Source: Acidimicrobiaceae bacterium
GTDB taxonomy: Bacteria > Actinomycetota > Acidimicrobiia > Acidimicrobiales > Bog-793
Reading direction: 5' to 3'
DNA length: 23,574 bases
Assembly: GCA_027459565.1 (NCBI GenBank)
Contig: DAIDIA010000080.1
Location: forward strand, 1-23,574
Below the pieces are notes generated by a model that saw only the letters and a program-made list of their open reading frames with translations, was not told the DNA's origin and ran no database searches. Within the stretch, counting starts at the first letter, position 1. Each line of letters starts with the position of its first letter. Positions 7,721 through 15,640 of this stretch are shown in pieces. The position numbers and the translations under genes are program-made.

Positions 7721-8746
7721 ATGAACAACATCTCCCAACTTGCCAGAAGCCGGAAATTCGACGTCATCTGCGTCGGTACCGCCTTGATCGATCACCTCTC
7801 CTTCGCAGATCTCTCAACGGTTGCGGAGCTTGGACTCTCCGCAGGAACGATGAATCTGATCGACGATGCGACGGCGACGCTTGCACGAGCGACGCTCGGC
7901 GCGGCAGAGCTCGTGTCGGGCGGGACGGTAGCCAATACCGCCGCGGGGATCGCCTCGTTCACGGGTCGTCCTGCGTTCGTTGGAGCGGTCGCCCGAGATG
8001 AGTTCGGCGCGCGTTACGCGCACGACCTCCGATCGGCAGGGGTGCATCCAATGTTGACGGAGATCGCCGACGGTGACGGACAAGCGGCTACGGGCGCATG
8101 TTACGTCATGGTGACTCCGGACCAGGAACGCACCATGGCGACACATCTCGGTGTCTCCGGACAGCTTCGCGTCGAACATCTCGATGAGGATCTCCTTGGT
8201 GAGTGCGCGGTGTGCTACTTCGACGGGTACCTCTTTGATTTCCCCGGTGCGGAGGGAATCGTCCAGTCGCTCGTCGCCTCGGCGAAGGCTCACGGAACCG
8301 CCCTCGCGCTTGGATTGGCCGATCCATTCGTGGTGGATCGCCACCGGGAGGCGCTCGTCGCTCTTCTTCCGGAGGTCAGCCTGCTCTTTTCGAACCATGA
8401 CGAGATCCTCAGCCTCGGTGAATGCGATGACATCTACAAGGCAGCCGAGCGATTTCGTCACCCGGATCTGACGGTCGTCGTCACGAGGTCAGAGCTCGGC
8501 GCCGTCGTTGTTTGGGAGGAGGGGATGGTTCAGATTGACGCGATTGCCGTCGACAACGTCGTCGATGTCACTGGCGCCGGGGATCTTTTTGCCGCAGGAA
8601 TGCTCTATGGGTGCGTGCGAGAGGCCGACTATCGCATTGGTGCGGAACTCGGCGCGCTCGCTGCATCGGAGGTGATCTCCCATCTTGGCGCGCGCCCAAA
8701 AAGATCGTTGCTCGAGCTCGCGAGAGACGCGGGAATCCTCACGTGA
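7721..8746 (+). CDS. PfkB-family carbohydrate/adenosine kinase
   Basis: This is a ribokinase-superfamily enzyme that uses ATP to phosphorylate a sugar or nucleoside hydroxyl. From ATG 7721 the product has 341 residues. It opens with KFDVICVGTALIDHLSF, then the substrate-binding glycine stretch VSGGTVANTAAGIASFTG. Near the C-terminus is the signature VTGAGDLFAAGMLYG, which holds the anion hole and catalytic Asp. Overall layout resembles adenosine-kinase-like members common in Gram-negatives and actinobacteria, but sugar specificity cannot be read from sequence. GTG 7709 and TTG 7673 are in-frame alternative starts. The TTG coincides with a likely -35 box, so it is the least likely. It diverges from pepN. 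Confidence 0.88.
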   Translation: MNNISQLARSRKFDVICVGTALIDHLSFADLSTVAELGLSAGTMNLIDDATATLARATLGAAELVSGGTVANTAAGIASFTGRPAFVGAVARDEFGARYAHDLRSAGVHPMLTEIADGDGQAATGACYVMVTPDQERTMATHLGVSGQLRVEHLDEDLLGECAVCYFDGYLFDFPGAEGIVQSLVASAKAHGTALALGLADPFVVDRHREALVALLPEVSLLFSNHDEILSLGECDDIYKAAERFRHPDLTVVVTRSELGAVVVWEEGMVQIDAIAVDNVVDVTGAGDLFAAGMLYGCVREADYRIGAELGALAASEVISHLGARPKRSLLELARDAGILT

Positions 8747-8908
8747 GCGGCTGATCGAGCCCGAGGGAATGATGGCGCCCAAATTCGCAATCCGGTTCGA
8801 CGTCGCGTGCGAGCAGCACTGAGGGAGCCACGGTGAATCGGAAGAGGTTGGAAGACAGTTGAGCGACAGCTCCAGTCGCGGATGCGCGAAAACCGATTGC
8901 GGAGCGGA

Positions 8909-8992
8909 TTAACCCCGGCCGCAGTTCGGCTTCTTGCCGTGATTGGCCTTCTTCTTCTTGCTGAGCTTTCGTTTCGAGGTTCTCTTTGACAT
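8909..8992 (-). CDS. ribosomal protein bL37 (actinobacterial micro-protein)
   Basis: A 27-codon gene on the minus strand encodes a very basic peptide. It begins MSKRTSKRKLSKKKK and continues ANHGKKPNCGRG. The KANHGKRPN-type ending is the hallmark of bL37, a large-subunit protein of about 24 residues found in mycobacterial ribosomes; this one carries a short extra CGRG tail. It lies in the 375-bp gap between the PfkB kinase and the DUF192-like gene. The rest of that gap (8747-8908) shows nothing I recognise. There is no Shine-Dalgarno, but TACACT sits nine bases before the ATG, so the message is probably leaderless or nearly so. It is short enough to be missed by default gene callers. Confidence 0.82.
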   Translation of the reverse strand: MSKRTSKRKLSKKKKANHGKKPNCGRG

Positions 8993-9001
8993 GGAGGTCA
9001 A

Positions 9002-9007
9002 AGTGTA
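9002..9007 (-). promoter_or_regulatory. -10 box of the bL37 gene
   Basis: TACACT on the minus strand is followed by nine bases and ATG 8992. With a start point about seven bases downstream of the box, the 5' leader would be only one or two bases. Confidence 0.45.
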
Positions 9008-9121
9008 GCCGAGATGCCAAGAGTCGACGAAATCGCGTGTCTTGCCCGAGGTAGACACCTCCGTCCGACCGAGTCACCGTGTGGCCGTTTGTCGGTACCA
9101 TGTTGTCGAGGGAGGAGTGCA

Positions 9122-9433
9122 ATGGCGTGGCTTCTCAAAGATGGCGAGGTGCTCGCGAGTTGTGATGACACGCCCGCGGCCCCACTCTCGCGGATCCCGG
9201 TTGGCTCTCCCGTCGGTGCCCAGCTCATACGGGCGAGAAGGCTCCATTTTGCCGGCGCGAAAGGTGCCGACGTTGCATCGCTCGATACCGATCGAATTGT
9301 TCGCGATCTCGGCTCTTTCGGCCCGTGGCGACCGATTGTCACCAAGCGCTCCGGTGCGATGATCGTCGTCGCCGATCGTGGAGCGTTCGTGCGCTGGGGT
9401 CTCGCCGCCGGAGATCAACTCGAGTTTCGATGA
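9122..9433 (+). CDS. DUF192-like small protein
   Basis: The 103-residue product shows a weak but recognisable DUF192 layout. RARRLHFAGAKGADVASLD stands for the core strand pair, then FGPWRPIVTKRSGAMIVVAD, and the terminal GLAAGDQLEF matches the usual closing Gly-Asp turn. The function of DUF192 proteins is not established. No signal peptide or membrane helix is seen, whereas many DUF192 proteins are exported. ATG 9122 is set by GAGGGAGGAG a few bases upstream. Its TGA overlaps the ATG of rsmI (ATGA), so the two are probably translationally coupled. The family call is tentative because sequence identity to typical members appears low. Confidence 0.65.
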   Translation: MAWLLKDGEVLASCDDTPAAPLSRIPVGSPVGAQLIRARRLHFAGAKGADVASLDTDRIVRDLGSFGPWRPIVTKRSGAMIVVADRGAFVRWGLAAGDQLEFR

Positions 9434-10347
9434 CCGATTGGGAGCCTGATCGGTCCGAGGATCCATTGAGGAGTGAGACCGCGGAGCGAGAGTTCGAACC
9501 GTCTGGTCCTGCAGGCTCCCTTGTGCTCGTCGCGACACCGATCGGAAACCTCGGCGACATCAGCCGCCGTGCGATCGAGATTCTCAGCCGCGCCGATGTC
9601 GTTTGCTGCGAGGACACGCGGCACACCGGCACGTTGCTGAAATTGCTGGGAATTGTGCCAAAGCGCCTCATCTCTTTGCACGAGCACAACGAGGTGGGGC
9701 GCTCGGCGGAGATTGTTGACCGGATTGCCCGTGGCGAGCTGGTCGCGCTCGTCAGTGACGCCGGCACCCCGGTGATCTCCGATCCTGGAGAGCGCCTCGT
9801 CGCGAGCGTTGTCGCGGCCGGCCTCGTCGTCTCCACCATCCCGGGTCCCTCGGCGGCCATCGCCGCCTTGAGCATCTCCGGACTTCCCGCGGAGCGGTTC
9901 GCCTTCCTCGGATTCTTACCCCGTAAAGGACGAGGTCGAGAGGTACTCCTCGAAGCCGTGGCGAACTCACAGATGACGAGCATCCTCTATGAGTCGCCGC
10001 TGCGAGTTCCCGAGACGTTGGAGGCGCTGCGAACGTCCTGTGGCCCCGATCGCTCCGTTGCGGTCGTCCGGGAGCTGACAAAGCTTCATGAGGAGGTGTG
10101 GCGCGGAACGCTCGCGGAGGCCGTTGCCCGTGTCGGCGTTGAACGTCGTGGTGAACACGTCATCGTCGTGAGTCCAGCCGCGTCTTCGCCTCAGCGTCCC
10201 AATGTCGACCTCGCGGAGAGGCTCGGTCGTCTCGTCGCCGCGGGCCTGAGTCGTCGCGACGCGGCAAGCGCGCTCGAGATCTTGCTCGAGGTCCCGCATC
10301 GCGTTGCCTATCAAGCGGCACTTGGCGTCGAGTCATCCGTGAAATAG
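9430..10347 (+). CDS. rsmI: 16S rRNA (cytidine-1402-2'-O)-methyltransferase RsmI
   Basis: RsmI methylates the ribose of C1402 in the decoding centre of 16S rRNA, using S-adenosylmethionine. The 305-residue protein has a roughly 28-residue variable N-terminus, then LVLVATPIGNLGDISRRAIE. The family blocks CCEDTRHTGTLLKLLGI, LVSDAGTPVISDPGE and IPGPSAAIAALSISGLP follow, and FLGFLPRKG is also present. These are the tetrapyrrole-methylase-fold motifs specific to RsmI. Its ATG overlaps the stop of the DUF192-like gene by four bases. It opens the rRNA/translation cluster that continues with metG, tatD and rsmA; RsmA modifies the same rRNA. Confidence 0.95.
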   Translation: MTDWEPDRSEDPLRSETAEREFEPSGPAGSLVLVATPIGNLGDISRRAIEILSRADVVCCEDTRHTGTLLKLLGIVPKRLISLHEHNEVGRSAEIVDRIARGELVALVSDAGTPVISDPGERLVASVVAAGLVVSTIPGPSAAIAALSISGLPAERFAFLGFLPRKGRGREVLLEAVANSQMTSILYESPLRVPETLEALRTSCGPDRSVAVVRELTKLHEEVWRGTLAEAVARVGVERRGEHVIVVSPAASSPQRPNVDLAERLGRLVAAGLSRRDAASALEILLEVPHRVAYQAALGVESSVK

Positions 10348-10381
10348 CCCGTTGCCGTAAAAGGCACGCCCGCAGTGTCGG

Positions 10382-10387
10382 TACGCT
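10382..10387 (+). promoter_or_regulatory. -10 box of metG, leaderless geometry
   Basis: TACGCT is followed by six bases and the GTG start of metG in the 46-bp rsmI-metG gap. The same hexamer precedes mshA. No Shine-Dalgarno and no convincing -35 are visible. Confidence 0.45.
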
Positions 10388-10393
10388 ACGAAC

Positions 10394-11938
10394 GTGCCAG
10401 ATTCCTTCTTCCAGACCACGCCGATCTACTACGTCAACGACCGTCCTCATCTTGGCACCGCGTATTCGACGGTCATGGCTGATGCCTTTGCCCGTTGGCA
10501 CCGCAGTATCGGCGAGGAGGTCTTCTTCCTCACGGGAACCGATGAGCACGGATTGAAGATCGTTCGCGTCGCCGAGGAGCGAGACAAATCACCAAAGGAA
10601 TGGGTTGATGAGGCGAGCGCATGGTTCGGAGAGGCATGGCGGGTGCTTGAGATCACCAATGACGATTTCCTCCGGACGACTGATGAGCGTCACATCGCGA
10701 CGGTGCAGCGCTTCATGCAGGCGATCTACGACAATGGTTACATCTATCTCGGAGAGTACGCGGGTTGGTATTGCGTCTCGTGTGAGGCGTATTACTCCGA
10801 CGCGGAGCTCCTCGATGGTCAGCTTTGTCCCGTACATGAACGAGCAGTGGAATGGCTCGTCGAGGAGAACTACTTCTTCGCACTCTCGCGCTTCAGTGAC
10901 CAACTCCTTGATTGGTACGGGGCCAATCCCGGAGTGGTCTTTCCTGAGACGCGCAGGAACGAGGCGCTCGGAATCATCAAACAGGGTCTCGAGGACATCT
11001 CCGTCACGCGCACCTCGTTCGACTGGGGCATCCCGGTTCCATGGGACTCCCGGCATGTGGTCTACGTCTGGTACGACGCCCTGATCAATTACGTCACCGC
11101 CGCAGGATACGGCGTGGACGACGAACGCTTTTCAAGATTGTGGCCAACGGTGCACCACCTCGTTGGCAAAGACATCCTTCGGTTCCACGCCGTCTGGTGG
11201 CCAGCGATGTGCATGGCTGCGGGGATCGATCCACCGTCACAGATCGTTGCGCACGGTTGGCTCTTGACCGGCGGGGAGAAGATGTCGAAGTCTCGTGCCA
11301 ACCAGATCGATCCAGTCGTCCTCGCAGGAGACGTCGGTGTGGAGCCGCTTCGCTACCATCTCTTGCGCGACGTGATCCTCGGCAATGACGGCGACTTCAC
11401 CTATGAGGGCCTCATCGCGCGGTACAACACCGACCTCGCGAACAACCTCGGCAACCTCTTGCAGCGCGTCACGACGGTCGTCAATTCAAAGTGCGGTGGT
11501 GTTGGACCGCTGCCGAGTGACGCCTCCGCGACCTCCCTTGCCCAGATTGCGGACGAGGTGGTCAGCGACGTTCGCGCCGCCTGGGAACGGTTTGCTCCCC
11601 ATGAGGCCTTCGAGGCGACATGGCGACTTGTGCACGAGGCAAACTTCGCGCTCGAACAGGCCGAGCCGTGGAAGATGGAGCCGGGTCCGGCCGTCGAGGC
11701 AGTACTCGGCGACGCACTCGAGGTTCTGCGGATCGTCGCGATCCTCGCCTCGCCGGCGCTCCCCGAGACCTGCACGGAGATCTTTTTCCGGATTGGCCTT
11801 GAGGGCCGACCCGATGCGCCGGGCCGCGCGCATCTCGGTGCCGGGGAGCTGGGCTGGGGTCATTACCGTCCGAGCGGTCCAGTGATCAAGGGATCGCCGC
11901 TCTTCCCGCGTCGCCGCCTAGATGAGAGCGACAGCTGA
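10394..11938 (+). CDS. metG: methionyl-tRNA synthetase
   Basis: This class I synthetase charges tRNA-Met in the cytoplasm. The 514-residue product shows TTPIYYVNDRPHLGTAYS, whose PHLG is the HIGH signature, then FFLTGTDEHGLKI. A reduced zinc knuckle follows (WYCVSCEAYYSDAEL with a later LCPVHE), then SFDWGIPVPWD and the KMSKS loop at about 296-300. The helical anticodon-binding domain contains NTDLANNLGNLLQR. It lacks the C-terminal tRNA-binding (EMAP-like) domain found in some MetG proteins. The length fits the short actinobacterial form. GTG 10394 is chosen because the conserved N-terminus begins immediately after it. The gene overlaps tatD by 17 bp. Confidence 0.97.
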   Translation: MPDSFFQTTPIYYVNDRPHLGTAYSTVMADAFARWHRSIGEEVFFLTGTDEHGLKIVRVAEERDKSPKEWVDEASAWFGEAWRVLEITNDDFLRTTDERHIATVQRFMQAIYDNGYIYLGEYAGWYCVSCEAYYSDAELLDGQLCPVHERAVEWLVEENYFFALSRFSDQLLDWYGANPGVVFPETRRNEALGIIKQGLEDISVTRTSFDWGIPVPWDSRHVVYVWYDALINYVTAAGYGVDDERFSRLWPTVHHLVGKDILRFHAVWWPAMCMAAGIDPPSQIVAHGWLLTGGEKMSKSRANQIDPVVLAGDVGVEPLRYHLLRDVILGNDGDFTYEGLIARYNTDLANNLGNLLQRVTTVVNSKCGGVGPLPSDASATSLAQIADEVVSDVRAAWERFAPHEAFEATWRLVHEANFALEQAEPWKMEPGPAVEAVLGDALEVLRIVAILASPALPETCTEIFFRIGLEGRPDAPGRAHLGAGELGWGHYRPSGPVIKGSPLFPRRRLDESDS

Positions 11939-12791
11939 GTTGGCGGATCCTCTCAACCAGGACGTACCCGGGGAAGGCGACCGTGGCGGTTGGACCGACA
12001 GCCACTGCCATCTGCACGATCTTGATGGGGTTCCCGCCCTGCTCGGGCGAGCGCTCGACGCAGACGTGCGGCGTCTGATCTGCATCGGGACCAATGAGGA
12101 GTCCTCACGCAAGGCGATCGACCTCGCACTTCGATCGCGTGGCGACAGCCTTTCGCCGAAGTTGTGGGCGACGGTTGGCCAGCACCCCCACGATGCCGCG
12201 AGTGACAGCGGCTGGCTTGAGACGTTCCTCGAGCAATACGGAGCGTCCGTCGCTCCGGGATCCAAGGCGCCCGGATCGATCGTTGCGATCGGCGAATGTG
12301 GTCTGGACTTCCATTACAACTACTCACCGGAGCACGCGCAGGTCGAGGCATTTGCATTGCAGATCTCCCTCGCGCTCCGTCACGACCTTGCGCTCGTCGT
12401 ACACACCCGAGACGCGTGGGACAGGACCTTTTCGATTCTCGCGAAAGAGCCGAGACCCGATCGCGTGGTGATCCACTGCTTTACCGGCGGACCCGACGAG
12501 GCGCGGAGGTGTCTCGACCTTGGCGCGTATCTCTCGTTTTCGGGAATTGTGACCTTCAAGAACGCCGAAGACATCCGACTCGCCGTCGATCTCTGTCCGA
12601 TTGACCGACTGCTGGTCGAGACCGACGCCCCGTATCTTGCGCCCGTACCCCATCGCGGCGCGCCAAATGAGCCGGCCTTTGCCTCGCTTGTCGGTGAGGC
12701 GATCGCACAGCGAAAGGGGATTGACGTCAAAGAGTTCGCGCATCGGACATCCCAAAACGCGTCTGACGTCTTCAGCCTCGGCGATGGCTGA
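11922..12791 (+). CDS. tatD: TatD-family metal-dependent DNase
   Basis: This is an amidohydrolase-fold nuclease of the TatD/YcfH group, implicated in DNA processing and 3'-5' exonuclease activity. The 289-residue product has the first metal motif TDSHCHLHD (about 25-33). AIGECGLDFHY, LVVHTRDAWD, VIHCFTGGPDEAR and the final LLVETDAPYLAP follow. These supply the conserved His, Glu and Asp ligands in the usual order. The first 24 residues are not conserved, so TTG 11940 is a possible shorter start. The gene overlaps metG upstream and rsmA downstream (8 bp), consistent with one polycistronic unit. Many actinobacteria have an rpf gene between tatD and rsmA; it is absent here. Confidence 0.93.
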   Translation: MRATAELADPLNQDVPGEGDRGGWTDSHCHLHDLDGVPALLGRALDADVRRLICIGTNEESSRKAIDLALRSRGDSLSPKLWATVGQHPHDAASDSGWLETFLEQYGASVAPGSKAPGSIVAIGECGLDFHYNYSPEHAQVEAFALQISLALRHDLALVVHTRDAWDRTFSILAKEPRPDRVVIHCFTGGPDEARRCLDLGAYLSFSGIVTFKNAEDIRLAVDLCPIDRLLVETDAPYLAPVPHRGAPNEPAFASLVGEAIAQRKGIDVKEFAHRTSQNASDVFSLGDG

Positions 12792-13641
12792 CCGCTACCG
12801 GCTCGGAAGGGCTGAGCTTCGACGTCTGCTCGATGAGCATGGCATATCGCCCTCGCGCGCCCTCGGACAGAATTTTGTCGCGGATCCCAACACCGTCGAA
12901 CGGATTGCGCGGCTCGCGGGCGTCGGGATCGGGGATCACGTCATTGAGATCGGTGCCGGTCTTGGATCGTTGACCCTCGCGCTCGCCGCAACACGGGCCG
13001 ATGTCATCGCCGTGGAGGTCGATCGATATCTGATACCCGTCCTTGAATCGCTGGTCCCGGCGAATGTGACCGTCGTGCATGCCGACGCGTTGATACTTGA
13101 TTTCTCCGAGCTGCTTGATGCACAGACGCACTACACCCTTGTCGCCAATCTTCCCTACAACGTCGCGACTCCACTCGTCATGACGCTGCTGGAGCACGTT
13201 CCGATGATCACCAGAATGATCGTGATGGTCCAGCGTGAGGTGGCAGAGCGGCTCGCAGCCGTTCCTGGATCGCGGGCGTTTGCCGGCGTGACCGCGCGGC
13301 GCTCGTATTTTGCGCAGGCAAAGATCGTGGGACAGGTGTCGGCTGAGGTTTTCATTCCCAAGCCCAGGGTTGCCTCCTCGCTCATCGAGATCGTCCGACT
13401 CAACGAACCCGCGGTCGACCCCGAGGTAGCGCCCTACGAGGATATTGCTGCGTTGATCAGGGCGGGGTTCAGCTCGCGCCGCAAGATGTTGCGTTCCGCG
13501 CTCGGCGCAATGGTCAGCGAGGGTGATTTCGCCGCTGCAGGGATCTCGCCGACTGCGCGTGCCGAGACCATCGACATCGCAGGATGGGGCAAGCTAGCGG
13601 GATGGAAGAGATCGCAGTCGAACGCGCAAACGCGAAATTAA
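12784..13641 (+). CDS. rsmA: 16S rRNA (adenine1518/1519-N6)-dimethyltransferase RsmA/KsgA
   Basis: RsmA dimethylates two adjacent adenines in helix 45 of 16S rRNA during late small-subunit assembly. The 285-residue product has ALGQNFVADP near residues 27-36, the SAM-binding VIEIGAGLGSLTLAL, and AVEVDRYL. The catalytic NLPYNVATPL (N122-Y125) and the RMIVMVQREVAERL block follow, and the C-terminal FSSRRKMLRSAL is typical of the family. ATG 12784 overlaps tatD's stop. Longer upstream extensions are overlap with tatD and not conserved. It overlaps ispE by 40 bp. All methyltransferase motifs are intact. Confidence 0.96.
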   Translation: MADRYRLGRAELRRLLDEHGISPSRALGQNFVADPNTVERIARLAGVGIGDHVIEIGAGLGSLTLALAATRADVIAVEVDRYLIPVLESLVPANVTVVHADALILDFSELLDAQTHYTLVANLPYNVATPLVMTLLEHVPMITRMIVMVQREVAERLAAVPGSRAFAGVTARRSYFAQAKIVGQVSAEVFIPKPRVASSLIEIVRLNEPAVDPEVAPYEDIAALIRAGFSSRRKMLRSALGAMVSEGDFAAAGISPTARAETIDIAGWGKLAGWKRSQSNAQTRN

Positions 13642-14414
13642 CCCGAACGCTCAGGGTCACCGGAGTACGTGACGACGGCTACCACCTGATCGAGGCGGAG
13701 ATGGTGACGCTCGATTTCGCCGACCGGCTCGAATTCGCGCCCGGGTCCGGGCTCGAGATCCTCGACCGGGTCAACTGGTTGGAGAACGGCTCGACGGGTC
13801 CACTCGGCTTCGCAGTGCCGAGCGATGGATCAAACCTCGTTGCGCGCGCGCTTTCCATGATCGGGATGGAGTTTGCGGTTAAAATTGAAAAGGTGATCCC
13901 GTCCGGTGCAGGTCTCGGCGGAGGTTCCGCCGATGCGGCAGCGGTCTTTCGTCACTTCGGATTCGATGACACAGAGAGGGCGGCAACACTCGGTGCCGAC
14001 GTTCCGTTTTGCATATCCGGAGGACGCGCCCGAGTGACCGGGATCGGTGAGACTCTGGAGCTGCTGCCCTATCGGGAGCAATCCTTCGTCATCGTCACCC
14101 CACCCTTTGGAATTGCCACTGCGGAGGTCTATCGCGCCTATGACACGCTCGGCAAGGGTGCTCGAGGATCGGGGGAGAACGATCTTGAGGAGGCCGCGCT
14201 GTTCGTGGAGCCGCGACTTTCGTACTGGCGGGATCTGCTCGGGGAATCGACAGAGAGGCAGCCGGTGCTTGCCGGAAGTGGCTCATCGCTCTTTGTTGAG
14301 TGCACGCACGAGGAGCGGGACGATCTGGCGGCGATGGTGCGCGCGCGCGTGATTGAGCGCAAGGAGCGGGCTTTGGTGACTCCGGCGAAGACGGTGCGAT
14401 CCGCGGGCGATTGA
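13602..14414 (+). CDS. ispE: 4-diphosphocytidyl-2-C-methyl-D-erythritol kinase IspE
   Basis: IspE performs the ATP-dependent fourth step of the MEP isoprenoid pathway. The 270-residue GHMP kinase begins with ANAKLTRTLRVTGVRDDGYH, the usual N-terminal substrate motif. The ATP loop PSGAGLGGGSADAA lies at about 100-113 and LGADVPFCISGGRARVTGIG contains the catalytic Asp. A C-terminal glycine motif, VLAGSGSSLFVE, follows. It is slightly shorter than the E. coli enzyme. ATG 13602 matches the family N-terminus better than ATG 13584; neither has a good ribosome site, and translation probably couples to rsmA. The rsmA-ispE order is common in actinobacteria. Confidence 0.94.
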   Translation: MEEIAVERANAKLTRTLRVTGVRDDGYHLIEAEMVTLDFADRLEFAPGSGLEILDRVNWLENGSTGPLGFAVPSDGSNLVARALSMIGMEFAVKIEKVIPSGAGLGGGSADAAAVFRHFGFDDTERAATLGADVPFCISGGRARVTGIGETLELLPYREQSFVIVTPPFGIATAEVYRAYDTLGKGARGSGENDLEEAALFVEPRLSYWRDLLGESTERQPVLAGSGSSLFVECTHEERDDLAAMVRARVIERKERALVTPAKTVRSAGD

Positions 14415-14452
14415 ACCGGGTATCGATACCGACCCCTGGCGTCAAGCAGTGG

Positions 14453-14548
14453 CTACTTGGCTCTGCGCTGCCAGCGAGTGCGCTTGAGCATCTTCTTGTG
14501 CTTCTTCTTCCGCATGCGCTTACGTCGTTTTTTGATTAGTGATCCCAT
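14453..14548 (-). CDS. ribosomal protein bS22 (actinobacterial micro-protein)
   Basis: A 31-codon minus-strand gene encodes MGSLIKKRRKRMRKKKHKK followed by MLKRTRWQRRAK. The GSVIKKRRKRMxKKKHRK core is the signature of bS22, a small-subunit protein of about 33 residues seen in mycobacterial ribosomes and related to the AURKAIP1/Cox24 C-terminal domain. A longer in-frame extension upstream (to 14644) is not family-like, so ATG 14548 is chosen. A possible -10, TAGCCT, lies ten bases before it and no Shine-Dalgarno is seen. It converges on ispE with 38 bp between stops. The remaining space to 14722 shows nothing else convincing. Confidence 0.87.
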   Translation of the reverse strand: MGSLIKKRRKRMRKKKHKKMLKRTRWQRRAK

Positions 14549-14722
14549 GGCTCGGACGAGGCTAGTGGAAAACCAGAGACCTCGCTGAGCTTGGTGCACC
14601 GGCTCGCGGATCTCTGCCAGGACAAGCGCGCGCCGGCACGCCATTCGAACGGAGCGTTAGGGTATCTCAGAACGTTTGCGGCGAATTTGCGGGACTTTTC
14701 TACCGAGGAAGCGGAGCGGCCT

Positions 14723-15640
14723 GTGATCGAGGTGCGGGGTCTCACCAAGCGCTATGGCGACAAGGTCGCCGTCGATGATCTGTCGTTCAGTGTCAAGCCC
14801 GGTGTCGTAACGGGTTTTCTCGGGCCAAACGGATCCGGAAAGTCAACGACAATGCGCGTGATCATGGGTCTTGACCGTCCCAATACCGGGACCGCGACGA
14901 TCAATGGCCGTTCCTATCACGATCTCGACTGGCCGCTTCGCGAGGTTGGAGCACTCCTCGAGGCCCGTGCGATCCATCCTGGTCGCTCTGCCAGGGCTCA
15001 TCTGTGGATGCTGGCGCAGACCAATCAGATCGCGCGTTCGCGAGTCGACGAGGTGCTGGACATCGTCGGCCTCTCCGAGGTAGCCGGACAACCGGCAGGC
15101 AAGTTCTCTCTGGGTATGGGCCAGCGTCTGGGCATCGCAGCCTCTTTGCTCGGAGATCCGGGGGTCTTGCTCTATGACGAACCGGTGAATGGACTTGATG
15201 CGGAGGGCATCCGGTGGGTGCGCAACCTACTGACCGGCCTCGCGCGTCAGGGACGAACTCTCTTCGTGTCAAGCCATCTCATGAGTGAGATGGCCCAGAT
15301 GGCCGACGACGTGGTGGTGATTGGTCGTGGTCGGCTGATCACGGAGGCACCAATGGACGGACTGCTCGAAAGCAGCCAGCAGAGCTTCGTGCGTGTGCGT
15401 TCGCCGAAGATCGATGCATTGGTGCCAATTCTCGAAGCAAGGGGAGCGCGCACCTCGCGCGCGCCGGACGGCTCTGTCAACGTCTCGGGAATGAGCGAGG
15501 CAACCGTCGGAGACCTCGCGTTTGAGGCGGGTGTCGCACTGCACGAGCTCGCGCCGAACAACGCCTCGCTCGAAGAGGTTTTCATGGAACTCACCGAGGA
15601 GAGCGTCGAATACCACGGCGCAGGAGGGGAGTCCCGATGA
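14723..15640 (+). CDS. ABC-2 type exporter, ATP-binding subunit (CcmA/DrrA type)
   Basis: The 305-residue ATPase powers the permease encoded directly downstream. Walker A GPNGSGKST is at about 34-42, the signature is FSLGMGQRLGIA, and Walker B VLLYDEPVNGLD is followed by the H-loop FVSSHLMSEMAQ. A C-terminal domain of about 85 residues follows, as in bacitracin or daunorubicin-type exporters. GTG 14723 is chosen because the conserved IEVRGLTKRYG begins there and GGAG lies six bases upstream. A longer frame from 14591 is not conserved. The ATPase stop overlaps the permease start (ATGA), so they form a two-gene operon. The substrate cannot be inferred. Confidence 0.92.
   Translation: MIEVRGLTKRYGDKVAVDDLSFSVKPGVVTGFLGPNGSGKSTTMRVIMGLDRPNTGTATINGRSYHDLDWPLREVGALLEARAIHPGRSARAHLWMLAQTNQIARSRVDEVLDIVGLSEVAGQPAGKFSLGMGQRLGIAASLLGDPGVLLYDEPVNGLDAEGIRWVRNLLTGLARQGRTLFVSSHLMSEMAQMADDVVVIGRGRLITEAPMDGLLESSQQSFVRVRSPKIDALVPILEARGARTSRAPDGSVNVSGMSEATVGDLAFEAGVALHELAPNNASLEEVFMELTEESVEYHGAGGESR

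Noticed and set aside
8739..9122. 127-codon minus-strand frame between the PfkB and DUF192-like genes
   Set aside because: It overlaps the bL37 gene in another frame and has no similarity. bL37 is the better explanation.
14419..14430. Perfect 12-base palindrome GGTATCGATACC
   Set aside because: It has no loop, so it makes a poor hairpin. About half a dozen such palindromes are expected by chance in a window this size.
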